64,000 nucleotides of DNA from Dallia pectoralis (GCA_029465975.1 CM055761.1:8172529-8236528); one strand, 5' to 3'. Shown: positions 46,801 to 56,890, counted from the stretch's first letter. Program-made: numbers and translations. Notes: generated by a model not told the origin, from the sequence alone.

Positions 46801-49800
46801 ACCAGCTTCTAACGTAAAAACAACACACGGTGCCCTTGTTCTTTTATACACAGCTTTAAACTTCTGTTTTGGCAGCTTTGACTGTGTCTGAAATGCAATG
46901 CGTATTGCATCAGAATAAAATGAATAATAGCCATGTGTGTTTGCCTACTCTGGCCTTGGCTGCTTGGTTGTTTGCGTCTGTTCTCCACACCCAGGTTGCT
47001 TCTGCACTGTGTCCTTTAATTGGCCCGGGTCCTAATCTGCTTTGGGGTGCTGTTTCAGGGGAATTGCTTGGCCAACATCCTGCCACACATAGCAGGGGCC
47101 CCAGAAAAATGTTCACTCTCCAATGACCCCAGCGGAGCCGCGACACAGCCCACTATGTTATCCCGTGTAACCCCCTCGCCCGACCGCCACACAGACCGGC
47201 CTGTCCGGACCAGGGGTTTCCATGACAACCCTTGGTGCTATTTTAAGCCCGGGCAAAACAAAACAGAGCCTATTCCTCAGCTTGCAGACTTCCCGGACTC
47301 TCTAGAGTCCACCGGTTCCAACGGGCCACAGACGCGAGGACCAGCAAACCAAAGGACTTCGGGTCACTCTCCACTATGGGTGACAATATGCACGGTACCA
47401 TAGAAATGAGACAGACAAAGAGCATTAGAGAGAAAAGAGAGACAGAGAGGGAGATAGAAAGTAAGGACCAATAACTCCAGCTGATGATTGAGTGGTAGTG
47501 ATAGGCTGTACAGAGGATGAGGGAGGCTGGGGATGAGGGAGGCTGGGGATGAGGGAGGCTGGGGATGAGGGAGGCTGGGGATGAGAGAGGCTGGGGATGA
47601 GGGAGGCTGGGGATGAGGGAGGCTGGGGATGAGGGAGGCTGGGGATGAGGGAGGCTGGGGATGAGGGAGGCTGGGGATGAGGGAGGCTGGGGATGAGGGA
47701 GGCTGGGGATGAGGGGGCTGGGGATGAGAGAGGCTGGGGATGAGGGAGGCTGGGGATGAGGGAGGCTGGGGATGAGAGGCTGGGGATGAGGGAGGCTGGG
47801 GATGAGGGAGGCTGGGGATGAGGGAGGCTGGGGATGAGGGAGGCTGGGGATGAGGGAGGCTGGGGATGAGAGAGGCTGGGGATGAGGGAGGCTGGGGATG
47901 AGGGAGGCTGGGGATGAGGGAGGCTGGGGATGAGGGAGGCTGGGGATGAGGGAGGCTGGGGATGAGAGAGGCTGGGGATGAGGGAGGCTGGGGATGAGGG
48001 ATTATCTGTGTTCTCATCCTTGATCTCACTATAGCAAACTCTGATGAGCTATGAGACATAAGAGCACCAGGGAAAATTATCGCCCATCCATAAGCTTCTT
48101 AATGCATTTTAGCTTTCACACTTTAAATGTTTTTCACCCCACTGAAGAGGCCGACATTAAAGAGATTCAGTACAGTGTGTATATGATTGTGACAACTGAT
48201 CATGTCTATTAATAATTGTAGTATTTTGGTCCATCTCGCAACCTTTCTAGCCCTTCTCCAGTTCCAGGGGCGTGTCACTTGGTTAAACTGGTGGGACAGA
48301 TATAGGACCTCTCTATAACGGACCTGGGACAGAAATATAGGGTCTCACTATTTCAAGCCTCGCCATTTAATTCATTTAATGCCACCGCTATAATTCCCTC
48401 TCATGTCATAAAGGACTGACTGGGACAGAGGGCAAAGTCATATCCATAATATCAGTTGTCAGAGATATGTGCATAGCCAGTGAGTTACGTGCATATACGG
48501 TATATATATAAGATTATGTTGTGCATAGAAATCTATTTTACCTAGAGAGCAGGGTTACATAAGATGGCGTTCTGTTAGAATGAACAGCTCTTCTGGCTAT
48601 AAGAGGTAAATACTGAAAACTGGAATAATGTGTCATATATCCAAAGTTGGGAAGTAATGGATTAGAAATCCATTGTAAATATATACTTAAAATCAGATAT
48701 GTTGGTCTGTACATACAATGTACATACTTTTCCATAAATGATGATTAATACTTTTCTAAATTTTGTCCAGGACCATAAAAGGACACTGGATTCATCTGAG
48801 CTCGATTTGGATTGGCAAAGGGTCTGAATACTTAAATACAGTATTTTATTTTAATCAAAATGGGAAAACTTTCTGTATTGGCTTTGTCATTCTGGAATAT
48901 TGCAGGTCAGTAGAAGCCCATTTTTTATTTATTCTATTCCGGTATCTATTTAATGATTTATCTAAGTTTAAAATACAACAATATTGAGAGAAACGCTGTT
49001 TGAATAATTTTCACATACTTTTCCCCTAACCAATAAGGTAAATAAAATAAATAATATTTGCCCAGGTATGTAAACACAAAATTTGATTGATCCCAAAGTA
49101 ACTGAAAATGATCATATTACATTACTATTCCAAGTTACAGTAATAATTACAATTTTAGACAACTTGAAACTGAAACGAAGGCTGCATTTACCTGCCTGTT
49201 ACATCATCTAAGATTCTTATAATTTTTCATGTAAGAAAAATTGTTTGTTAATAAGTGAATAAAAAACATCCAAATTGATGCATGGAAAATTTACAAAAGC
49301 ATTTATTTGAACAGCAGTACTGTAAAAACATAATTAATTGAATAACCGCAAAGGGAACACAATCTGTCATTTTGTTACGAAAAGGGGTACATGTGTTTTC
49401 AGTAGAAATTATTGTATAGAACCTATGTGCCAGTCATTTGCCATGGAACTGCCTGAATGCAAAAGCCCAGATTAGATCATACACATTTATTCATTTATTA
49501 AGTCCCACTGTATTAATATGCATAGAAAATCAGCACACACACACACACACATCCCAAACATGCTCTTCGTCTCCAGTAAAGAATCACATGGTGTGGGAGG
49601 TCTAGTCAACCTTTTCACTTACTATAATGAAAACCTTTATAGGTGTAAACCACACGTCTGGTCGGGGCAAATAAAACCAACCAATCACTAGGCTGTGTAA
49701 CGCTTTCAGTCAAACATATGGGACTGGCAACACAATGAATAGAGAAAACACAAAAAGACAGTAAATGTCCTCAACATGTCCCAACATGCCAGATAAACAA

Positions 49801-50336
49801 TCCACATTAAGACCGTTAAAAAAGATTATAAAGTACACCATATTCAGCAGTAACGCAGTCTGCAGTAAGCGACGTGTATCACATACAAATACCCAGGCTA
49901 AAGTAAGGAATCAACGATAAAGACTCTTTTTTGGAAGAAGCCACTGATGATGGGAATGACCACTGGCTCCTCTTGTTCTCCGAGAAAAAGCTACAATTAC
50001 CGGGGTCAAGTCAGAGCCATGTTTTCCTGGTTTAAAAACATGCAACATGTTGACTAAGAACACACCGAGAGCACCCTTTCCACAGTGAGTTCTACATGGC
50101 ACCCAAAACAGTTTTCCCTTGAAACCTACATTCTCCACAGAATTATAAAGTTTTCCTCTACATTCCTTTCCCTGACAGTAAATAGCCCAGGAATAAGCTT
50201 CCATTGATCTATCTATGGTAAAGTTCACGGTCCTCAGTCCGTTGTCACTCACCTTGGCCCCGATGACAGAGCTCTTCTGATAGAAGCAGCACAGGGCTGC
50301 GGTCAAGGTCCTGAGAATGTTGCATCTCTCCGACAT
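28878..50336 (-). CDS. bcar3: bcar3, NSP-family SH2/Cdc25-like adaptor, 760-aa form
   Basis: BCAR3 binds phosphotyrosine partners through SH2 and clamps the FAT-like end of p130Cas with its Cdc25-homology domain, promoting Rap/Rac signalling and adhesion turnover. The family's Cdc25-like fold is closed and thought not to be an active GEF. Exons in order: 50253-50336, 40319-40447, 36202-36638, 35474-35574, 32337-33085, 31817-31932, 31507-31678, 30798-30909, 30490-30696, 28878-29053. They total 2,283 nt with consistent phases, giving 760 aa. SH2 is about residues 61-160 (WYHG, FLIRDS with the phosphotyrosine-binding Arg). A Ser/Pro-rich linker follows. The Cdc25-like domain runs from about 453 to the end (VDILGCTGS, FQLRLLWGS). 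BCAR3 rather than SH2D3C is favoured by QPACLNHVQ, FRTGSEPALSP and RGSDSQLCPKPPPKP. Confidence 0.95.
29054..30489 (-). other. bcar3: bcar3 intron with 22-bp array
   Basis: About two thirds is the 22-bp minisatellite; the 3' part of the intron (29054-29538) is unique AT-rich sequence. Confidence 0.75.
29539..30452. repeat. 22-bp minisatellite, about 42 copies, next to a bcar3 donor
   Basis: Unit TCTGTTGTTTTACATGTACA followed by TG or CG, with TATATTTACAGG and TTTCACATG variants. ACATGT and TGTACA are palindromic, so units could form small hairpins. On the minus strand it begins about 38 bp after the donor of the exon ending at 30490. Confidence 0.97.
30490..30696 (-). CDS. bcar3: bcar3 exon, Cdc25-like domain
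   Basis: It encodes DMPFTGTTVPLLMPLLVLME to SADTYTANSQGILQ. VPLLMPLLVLMER and CEIMLRHLEEAR match the NSP family. At 207 nt, skipping would keep the frame and remove 69 residues. The acceptor follows a GT repeat: (GT)n then tag|TGGACATG. Confidence 0.94.
30697..30727. repeat. CA/GT microsatellite at a bcar3 acceptor
   Basis: On the transcribed strand a (UG)n run directly precedes the 3' splice site of the exon at 30490-30696. Confidence 0.95.
30798..30909 (-). CDS. bcar3: bcar3 exon, Cdc25-like domain
   Basis: A 112-nt exon: IVRLDHTWTTLRRTYTQTAI, then YEKSLKPFYKGLYEGT. It matches human ITRLEKTWTALRHQYTQTAILYEKQLKPF. Acceptor ggtctgcag, donor gtaagc. Confidence 0.95.
30910..31506 (-). other. 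bcar3: bcar3 intron, AT-rich
   Basis: AT-rich intronic sequence with short TTAGTATATTTAT-like repeats near 30990-31065. No exon recognised. Confidence 0.7.
31507..31678 (-). CDS. bcar3: bcar3 exon, Cdc25-like domain
   Basis: A 172-nt exon: (R)HHTMAIGIAVDILGCTGSLE to SSVMKALDMPQ. HNTMAIGIAVDILGCTG is a near-invariant NSP motif. Acceptor caatccgcag, donor gtagca. Confidence 0.96.
31770..31815. repeat. GT/CA microsatellite next to a bcar3 donor
   Basis: On the minus strand the donor GAAAG|gtacac runs straight into (CA)n, an intronic position where CA repeats can affect splice choice. Confidence 0.95.
31817..31932 (-). CDS. bcar3: bcar3 exon, Cdc25-like domain
   Basis: A 116-nt exon: VARILGVSEEMKSQMDVSSG, then LELVTLPHGRQLRQDLME(R). 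It matches human VARILGVSEEMRRNMGVSSGLELITLPHG. Acceptor ttacctgacag, donor gtacac. Confidence 0.96.
32337..33085 (-). CDS. bcar3: bcar3 large exon: proline-rich linker and start of Cdc25-like domain
   Basis: A 749-nt exon. It includes SPVFRTGSEPALSP, RGSDSQLCPKPPPKPSKVP (a polyproline SH3-ligand-like segment), an acidic-basic region NGEEEEADREGAKKTEEAAEKEK, and FRPGEFESRLLPAENKPLEM leading into the Cdc25-like fold. The middle is low in conservation and rich in Ser, Pro and His. Acceptor ccttttgccag, donor gtacag. Confidence 0.95.
33162..33264. repeat. 15-bp minisatellite TCTGTGTTCTGTAGC, about 7 copies
   Basis: Perfect tandem units differing only at GTAGC/GTGGC, directly before the mariner-like element. 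Confidence 0.95.
33271..34588. mobile_element. mariner/Tc1-type element with decayed transposase, TA target duplication
   Basis: The left end TACAGTTTTTTTCAAATGTT and the inverted right end (reverse complement TACAGTTTTTTTTCAATTGT) are near-perfect inverted repeats, each starting CAGT next to a TA dinucleotide, as in Tc1/mariner elements. On the minus strand near 33925-33975 a frame ends IACGLDEILWPDPARRRDDE then stop, resembling the C-terminus of fish mariner-type transposases. Gly/Arg-rich coding typical of the N-terminus is present twice in inverted orientation (33960-34035 and 34090-34240). The DDE catalytic core is missing, so it is non-autonomous. Confidence 0.75.
34690..35150. repeat. 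possible interspersed repeat, family unknown
   Basis: A segment beginning near AGACAAGCGCAGGGCGAACG and ending near GTCAAGACGTGACACC has the texture of a fish interspersed repeat, but I could not define termini or family. Confidence 0.25.
35474..35574 (-). CDS. bcar3: bcar3 exon, linker
   Basis: A 101-nt exon: NKDKSGSQPACLNHVQERRR, then PLKTHQSESFLPL. It closely matches human NKEKSGSQPACLDHMQDRR...KAHQSESYLPIG. Acceptor ctcgtcaatcag, donor gtaggc. Confidence 0.95.
35575..36201 (-). other. bcar3: bcar3 intron, no recognised feature
   Basis: Unique sequence of about 630 bp between the SH2 exon and the linker exon. Confidence 0.7.
36202..36638 (-). CDS. bcar3: bcar3 exon, most of the SH2 domain
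   Basis: A 437-nt exon: VAENQIQRDGDFLIRDSLSS, GNYVLTCQWKNSPQHFKINK, VRYYVGNRKPV, IIFQPINRALPLRCLEEKYG. The FLIRDS arginine is the phosphotyrosine-binding residue. The exon continues into the linker (SKRLSLNILNG, GRGNLL). Acceptor tccgtcgtccag preceded by a (GT)n run, donor gtaggt. Confidence 0.96.
37267..37601. repeat. 19-bp minisatellite TCTGCATTTGGATACAAGC, about 18 copies
   Basis: Essentially perfect tandem copies, with two variants only in the last units (AAACTC, TTTGTA). High identity suggests recent expansion or homogenisation. Because 19 is not a multiple of 3, a 19-codon period appears in every open frame. Confidence 0.98.
38610..39383. repeat. 20-bp minisatellite GAGCCAGCGCTGTAGAAATA, about 38 copies
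   Basis: Units vary at GCGC/GCAC/GTAC/GCAT and GAGCC/AAGCC; the central units are most uniform and both edges more diverged. Weaker related units extend to about 38572. Confidence 0.97.
40319..40447 (-). CDS. bcar3: bcar3 exon, start of SH2
   Basis: A 129-nt exon, phase 0 on both sides: FSRDKYIMEGPPEKLRKELE, then EELKLSSEEPRSHAWYHGSIPRQ. SHAWYHGxIPR is the NSP-family SH2 start. Acceptor gtgtatgtgcag, donor gtaaca. Either upstream first exon can join it in frame. Confidence 0.96.
41398..41510 (+). mobile_element. possible tRNA-derived SINE head
   Basis: TGGCTAGCGGTTAGAGC resembles a tRNA A-box region as found in fish SINE heads, and an A/T-rich run follows. The B box is not clear. Confidence 0.35.
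43828..44650. repeat. 44/45-bp minisatellite with two alternating unit types, about 18 copies
   Basis: Shared core ACACCCAACACCACAGCATG plus ACATGGCC. One unit type ends ATATTAATACC (45 bp), the other CTTTTATGCC (44 bp). The two types alternate in the first third and appear singly later. AATAAT/AATATT gives a second variant series. Confidence 0.97.
45140..45280 (+). mobile_element. tRNA-derived SINE remnant
   Basis: GGCTTCAATTCCC resembles a B box, and the tail GGTTGCTGTGGGTAAAAGCA then TCTGCTTAAT resembles the widespread fish SINE/LINE tail (gtaagtcgctctggataagagcgtctgctaaat type). Confidence 0.6.
47512..48002. repeat. 16-bp G-rich minisatellite GAGGCTGGGGATGAGG, about 30 copies
   Basis: Highly uniform units with GAGA and short variants (14-15 bp) at about 47715 and 47775. 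Every unit has GGGG and GAGGGAGG runs, so the plus strand has quadruplex potential. Confidence 0.97.
50253..50336 (-). CDS. bcar3: bcar3 alternative first coding exon
   Basis: The ATG at 50336 opens MSERCNILRTLTAALCC, then FYQKSSVIGAK and the donor gtgagt. Its 84 nt end in phase 0 and join exactly to FSRDKYIMEG at 40447. NSP genes commonly use alternative short first exons. The paired cysteines at 16-17 could be lipidated, which is inference. Sequence up to about 50520 is probably 5' UTR/promoter; no TATA box is obvious. Confidence 0.75.
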
Positions 50337-50667
50337 CTCTCTCGTCTCTCAGTAAAACAACACACAGCCCGAAAAACAACGATACGATAAGAAAAAAGCC
50401 GCAGAGATTGTCAGTCCGACAAGCCTACTGTCACACCTGGGGTGTAAGCATCGCAGCTCCTCACTCCGGTCTCTCTCTGTCTCAGTCTAACAGTGAACAC
50501 ACTACTCCACTCCACTTCATTCAGTCTCTCGGTCCATGTATGGAGCTGTGGAATCCCCATGTGACCTTGCTCTCTCGCAAATGAAATCTCGGCCAGCTGG
50601 AAGTGCCCTGCCTCTAGCTCTGCTGCCCACCAAGACTGACCCCCCGCGAACCCCTGTCACCACTGCT

Positions 50668-51285
50668 GAGGTGGAGAGAGGGAGGGAGGGGGAGGAGAGG
50701 GAGGGAGGGGTAGTCAGGTAGAGTGAGGTAGAGGGAGGGAGGGTGGGGGAGGAGGAGGAGAGGGAGGGAAAGAGAGGGAGGGAGGGGTAGTCAGGGAGAG
50801 TGAGGTAGAGGGAGGCAGGGGTAAGAAGAGTGAGAGAGTGGGAGGGAGAGGGAGTCAGGAGGAGTGAGGGGGAGTTAAGGGGTGGAGAGAGGGAGGGAGG
50901 GAGAGCCAGAGAAGTCAGAGAGGGTCAGAGATAGTCTGGAAGGAGGGAGGGAGTGAGTGAGTAAGAGAGAGAGTGAGTAAGAGAGAGTGTGAGTAAGGGA
51001 GAGGGAGGGAGGGAGTGAGAGGGAGGGAGGGAGAGGAAGAGTGAGGAATAGTGTGAGTAAGGGAGAGGGTGGGAGTGAGAGGGAGGGAGAGTGAGGAAGA
51101 GTGAGGGAGAGTGTGAGTAAGGGAGAGGGTGGGAGTGAGAGGAAGGGAGAGTGAGGAAGAGTGAGGAAGAGTGAGGAAGAGTGAGGAAGAGTGAGGGAGA
51201 GTGTGAGTCAGGGAGGGAGTGAGAGGGAGAGTGAGTGAGAGTGTGAGTCAGGGAGAAGGAGTGGGAGGGAGAGTGAGAAATGAAA
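50668..51285. repeat. polypurine GGGAG/GTGAG tract
   Basis: About 600 bp almost free of pyrimidines apart from scattered T and rare C, made of GAGGGAGG, GTGAGTAAGGGAGAGG and GAGTGAGGAA units. It lies 330-950 bp upstream of the alternative bcar3 start codon. Confidence 0.95.
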
Positions 51286-51411
51286 GCTAAGCCCATCTAC
51301 CGAACCAACAGTGCTGCTCTGATTAACACACTGCCACAACCACACGTCTCTTCTCTTAATTTAATACAGATATTTTCTACTTTCGTAAATTTCTGTCATA
51401 CACTTTTAACT

Positions 51412-51465
51412 TGAATTGTTTATTTAACAGACACTGTTATCCAAAACGTCCTACATGGTCAAACA
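51412..51465 (-). mobile_element. SINE tail fragment
   Basis: TTTAACAGACACTGTTATCC with AAAACGTCCTACATGG is the reverse complement of the common fish SINE tail (taagtcgctctggataagagcgtctgctaaa type), diverged. Confidence 0.5.
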
Positions 51466-52669
51466 CTGAATGTAAATGGCTTGTTTTAAATTGAAAACTG
51501 AATCTGTTGACCTCGGACGACAAGGAATTCACAGGACAGATATGTTCAGTGCAACACTAGGTTAAATAGGTGCAAACATCTGCATTTGCAAAAAGTGCAG
51601 TTGATGGATGCCTTTTGATGAACTCATTTGGTTTGTCAAAGCTGTGTGAGGTGTGTAGAGAGGAAGGAGCCAGGCACAGGATGAATAGCGTTTGTGGTGA
51701 TTTAATAAATAAACTGCCTTCACCAAACGCATATTTGTAGGTACTCACTAGTACTCTAATAAAACAACAAAGCGTGTGTCACAGGGCATAGATTTAAAGA
51801 ACACTTCTCAAAGGAAGGCAAATGAAAACCACTTCACACCTAGGACACGTAACATGTAACAATTCCACACAAAGACATGACCAAACACAGGGAACCTATA
51901 TACCCTTACTAATGAAGGGGTGGGCACCAAGTGTGTGTAATGACGAGACAAGACAATGAGGTGATGGGATGAACGGTGGCACTAGAAGATCTGTGAGGAC
52001 GAACGCCGAAGCCTGCAGATGGCGGTAGAGTAGCTTCAGAGGGAGCTGTGACATGGTTAGATCTGATATATATATTTTTTTTAAATAATCATTTTACTAA
52101 GTATATATTTGTCCCTGTGAAATAACCTAGTACCAAGTGTTAAGGTCACCCATCGACCAAGTGGCAGCCAGTAGAAACAAGGTCAGACTGGCCATCTGGT
52201 ATTTTGGACAAATGCCATGGTCATTGTTTAGACCAGTGGGTCTATCTTTATGACAAATGTTAATTAAGTGGCTAATAACGGACCTCGAAAAAAGAAAAAC
52301 ATTCTGGGATGGAGGCTTTAAGGAAAATATTTTTCCGAGTGTTGGAAAGGTCCAAGCAGTTTTGTAATCCCAGTAGATCACCCTGACATAGACTAGCTAT
52401 GAGTGAACACATTTATATTCACTGAGGTTACAGCCATGTGGGCATTTTTAAATAATCACTGTTAACACCTGTGTACATCTGTGTTTATTTATAGAAGATT
52501 ATTTACATACGCTGCCACGAACAGGCTGACATTACAGGAGATTTAAAAAAATGATTATTCTCTATTATTATGTTGTGACTAATTCATTGCAACAGTTTAA
52601 ACGTCGAGTTGTGTGTCCAGGATAGAACCATATGGCTATGAAGGTGCATCTGTAGTGAGAATCTGTGCC

Positions 52670-53441
52670 GTAAGGGGACTGTGCCATAAGGATACTGTGC
52701 CATAAGGATACTGTGCCATAAGGGTAATGTGCCATAAGGGTAATGTGCCATAAGGATACTGTGCCATAAGGGTAATGTGCCATAAGGATACTGTGCCATA
52801 AGGATACTGTGCCATAAGGATACTGTGCCATAATGGTACTGTGCCATAAGGATACTGTGCGATAAGGATACTGTGCCATAAGGATACTGTGCCGTAAGGG
52901 TACTGTGCCATAAGGGTACTGTGCCATAAGGTTACTGTGCCATAAGGGTACTGTGCCATAAGGGTACTGTGCCGTAAGGGTACTGTGCCATAAGGATACT
53001 GTGCCATAAGGATACTGTGCCATAATGGTACTGTGCCATAAGGATACTGTGCGATAAGGATACTGTGCCATAAGGATACTGTGCCGTAAGGGTACTGTGC
53101 CATAAGGGTACTGTGCCATAAGGTTACTGTGCCATAAGGGTACTGTGCCATAAGGGTACTGTGCCGTAAGGGTACTGTGCCATAAGGATACTGTGCCATA
53201 AGGATACTGTGCCATAAGGGGACTGTGCCATAAGGATACTGTGCCATAAGGATACTGTGCCGTAAGGGTACTGTGCCATAAGGATACTGTGCCATAAGGG
53301 TACTGTGCCATAAGGTTACTGTGCCATAAGGGTACTGTGCCATAAGGTTACTGTGCCATAAGGTTACTGTGCCATAAGGTTACTGTGCCATAAGTTTACT
53401 GTGCCATAAGGTTACTGTGCCATAAGGTTACTGTGCCACCT
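52670..53441. repeat. 16-bp minisatellite ACTGTGCCATAAGGAT, about 48 copies
   Basis: Variants GGAT/GGGT/GGTT and CCATAA/CCGTAA/CGATAA. A marked variant, TAATGG, recurs at 52831 and 53023 with the same neighbours, giving a 192-bp (12-unit) higher-order repeat. Confidence 0.97.
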
Positions 53442-54212
53442 CTGTGCTCTCAGGAGTAGTGACAATCTACTGTCATGCCAAAGGGGCCTTATTATCAGTT
53501 TCAATATGTAAGAATGTAAATACACAAATATTATTTAAGTCAGCTGTAACACATGGCACACACATTCAATGCTATCCTATATCAAATAACGTTCACATAT
53601 TTGATCAATTCCACAGCTAGCCCACCTGATAAGACTTTTTAACAAATCATCAGGTTCTTGTTTAGTGAATTCTGTGTGCCATTTCAGAGCTACCACCATA
53701 TCGTTAAACATTTGCGTGTCCCTGAAGAGATAACTGAATTCCTCTGATTAAAAGCCACTTAGCAGGGCACGTTTGTCAAAATGATCCGTACGTATAGTGT
53801 GACGCCTTCAAGACATTGAATCCTCAACCTTGACATTATTTCTTCATTATTATTTACATTTAACACAGACCAACTTTTGTGCTCAAGTAATTCTATCCAA
53901 GTGGAATATGAAGAATGACAGAAACGCCTGGACCACGTTTCATCCGCTTTGGCATCTCAGAAGTTAAATACATCTGTTGTTGGATGGACGACGATGGATG
54001 AATGTTGCACTTGGACCTCCAGTGGCATAATATCAACTGGCGTTCAAATGCCGGTCCTAAGTGAATTGGATTTTATACTGCGAGCCAACTGATTTGTCAT
54101 ATAGAGACCCATTTGATCTCTTGAGACAATTGGATAAGTAGAACACACACTTGGTGAATTAATTTAGCAAAGTTTCAAAATGGCAGATTTACTTCTATCT
54201 ATATCTATGGAA

Positions 54213-54580
54213 TGTGTGAGTGTGTGAGTGTGTAAGTGTGTAAGTGGGTATGTGTGTAAGTGTGTAAGTGGGTACGTGTGTAAGTGTGTGAGTTTGTGAC
54301 TGTGTGAGTGTGTAAGTGTGTAAGTATGTAAGTGGGTAAGTGTGTAAGTGTATGAGTTTGTGACTGTGTGAGTGTGTAAGTATGTAAGTGGGTAAGTGTG
54401 TAATTGTGTAAGTGTGTAAGTGTGTAAGTGGGTATGTGTGTAAGTGGGTACGTGTGTAAGTATGTAAGTGGGTAAGTGTGTAAGTGGGTATGTGTGTAAG
54501 TGTGTGAGTTTGTGAGTTTGTGACTGTGTGAGTGTGTAAGTGTGTAAGTATGTAAGTTGGTAAGTGTGTAAGTGTGCATT
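54213..54580. repeat. GTAAGTGT-type array
   Basis: Degenerate 8- to 10-bp units (GTGTGTAAGT, GGGTAAGT, GTATGTAAGT, GTTTGTGACT). A longer block containing GAGTTTGTGACTGTGTGAG recurs at about 54290, 54352 and 54510. Confidence 0.95.
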
Positions 54581-56819
54581 GCAATCTTCACACCTCTGAA
54601 CGGTTTGTCAGGGAGTTCTCACTCCGTTTTCTAGTCGGACCGACTTATCTCCTATGAATGAGGCCGTCATTTTCAAACTTTTTTACAGGACATCTTTTGC
54701 CTGTGTCTCAAAATCTGCTTGATGTAACAGAATGAAAAGGGAAAGAGTCAGGAGGTCTGTTGAGTAATTAACATAGAGCCATTAAGAAAGGCAAACAGTT
54801 GTCCATATAGGTTCCATTCTACTGCATACAAATTGCTCGTAAAGGATAAACAAGGACATTACAGAAGACAGGCTGGCACTCCCTTATCTCTACACACCGT
54901 ACAGGAATGTCCTCCCACAGCAAACCCACCAAACAAGCTAATTGTTGCCGGGTAAAACCCAATAAAAACCCCAACGGATGCTTCCCTGTCTGAGAGTAAA
55001 TACAGTATTGTGACATTTCCATGGAAAAAGAGAGACCCGTAAGAAGAGTTTTCAATCTCAGGTTTTTGCGAAAAATTGCCACTCACAAAAAATAAATACA
55101 AATGTCCTCAGGGCAGGCGGGAAAAAGAAACAGCCAACTTGGATTTTTTTATTTTAAGAGTTTTGCCTGTGATATTCAGGTGACACATGCTCAGGGTAAA
55201 CTCAACTTAACACTACAACCCAGTTCGAGCTAGAATTTCCCTGGTTCCTATGTGATTTATTGTATAATAATACCTTTTAGTGTCTCAGGACACTGATGAT
55301 GACACAACTGTGGGTTACCCCCAAGCGGAATAGGGAATACTGGAATTGCTTTGGAATTAAAGGTGGATGGGCATCAATACTGTTTGTCTAGCTGTTCGGC
55401 TGGTGTGAAGTTAGACCACTAGAGGGTGCAATTTCCCTTCAGTGTGAGTGAGTGCACTGTTACAATGCATGTGGATATGACCCTACTGAAGGACACAACT
55501 CAGTTGGAACTAGATAACAAATACAGCAGGAAGCCCTCGTGCAATCAAGTGAGATGATGTAGATCAGTGTGGCACAGATCTGAGGCACTGATTAAAGAAC
55601 TATACTGTTTCCCATAGCTTCACATTACAGTCTAAGCCGAATACTGGATATAAAATCAAGGTCGATGAAAAATCTACATGGAAATGTATTTTCAGTCTTC
55701 AGACTGGTGTCATTCTGCGTACAATAAAGATAGCTGGTTCTAATCTCTAAGCCAGTGAGGTTTTCAAGTCTGCATTTTCACCCTTGAGCAAAGCAAGGGA
55801 AAGCAAAGCATTAGAAATAAGACTAACCACCACATAAAACAACCTCCAAACTATATATACCTAAATAGTTCCACTATACAACAGTTAACCTGAGACTGTT
55901 CATATCCATGTAATGTAAGTATATGTGGATATTACAGTAAATGTGGATATTACAGTAAATGTTGATATTTACTGTAAGCCAATAAATATTATATATTCAT
56001 CACTGCATTATATATACATAACTGCATTACAACATAATGTAAACATTGTGTATTATATTTCCATGTTGTCTACCACTTCTTTTACACCAAGTAATAAAAC
56101 ATAAAAATGTTTTATAATAATGAACATGCTGACATGCTTAACACAACCTGGTAGTGTACGGTTTATTCATTAGAGCTGAGATGACTGACTCAATTATGCA
56201 ACAATTGTCTGGATGACGTCATCCTATAGATAAGCTGTCCACAGCTTATGGTTACGGTTTAGACCAAAAACATTGCCAGGTTTAGACCTTTCACAAACAG
56301 AACTCTGATTTAGCTTTGGTTTTTTATCATGCCAGTAATGAATAACTGTATATGAAATAGAGTCATTAGTGTTATTCATAGGAAAATGAGCTGGGTGAGT
56401 GATTTGAATTGGTATTGATGATAATATGACTCCAATCACGGAGCAATTTCTAACCCTGTCTTTTCTAAGCAGGCGTACAGTCAGCCCATAGCCTGCCCGT
56501 CACATAAACTGCATGTCTGTGTGCCTGCGCTTTTCTGCAGGCCACACAGAGGGGCAAAGAGGTCTTTATCTGGTGTTTAGCGAGGGCTGGAGATCTCACA
56601 GGAGGCACAGAGAGCCATTGTTCTCTTTAAAGCTCTTTCATGAGTGGTTAGCCGCTTACTGTAACACAGGGGAGGAGAGAGGGGAGACAGGCTGTATTAA
56701 AGCCTCGTGTGAAGAAACAAAAGTGAAGCGCTGACTTGATCAGTGTAGGTCAAAAGGTCAGTCCATGAGGCTAGATGCTCTTCATCCTGCCTTTTCTAGT
56801 TCGCCTGTTGCTCTACTCT

Positions 56820-56890
56820 CTGTGTGTGTGTGTGTGTGTGTGTTCTCTGTCTGTGTGTGTGTGTGTGTGTCTGTGTGTGTGTGTGTTCTC

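Larger units (their letters stand above)
40448..50252 (-). other. bcar3: bcar3 intron, repeats and SINE pieces
   Basis: Contains a 44/45-bp array, a 16-bp G-rich array, two SINE-like pieces and long unique AT-rich stretches (for example 41.5-43.8 kb, 45.3-47.4 kb and 48.1-50.2 kb) in which I see no gene. Confidence 0.7.

Noticed and set aside
47364..48059. 231-codon Pro-rich frame resembling an extensin
   Set aside because: Translation of the 16-bp G-rich minisatellite on the minus strand.
52568..53343. 235-247-codon Tyr/Gly/His-rich frames
   Set aside because: 16-bp array translated; a 16-residue period matches 3 x 16 bp.
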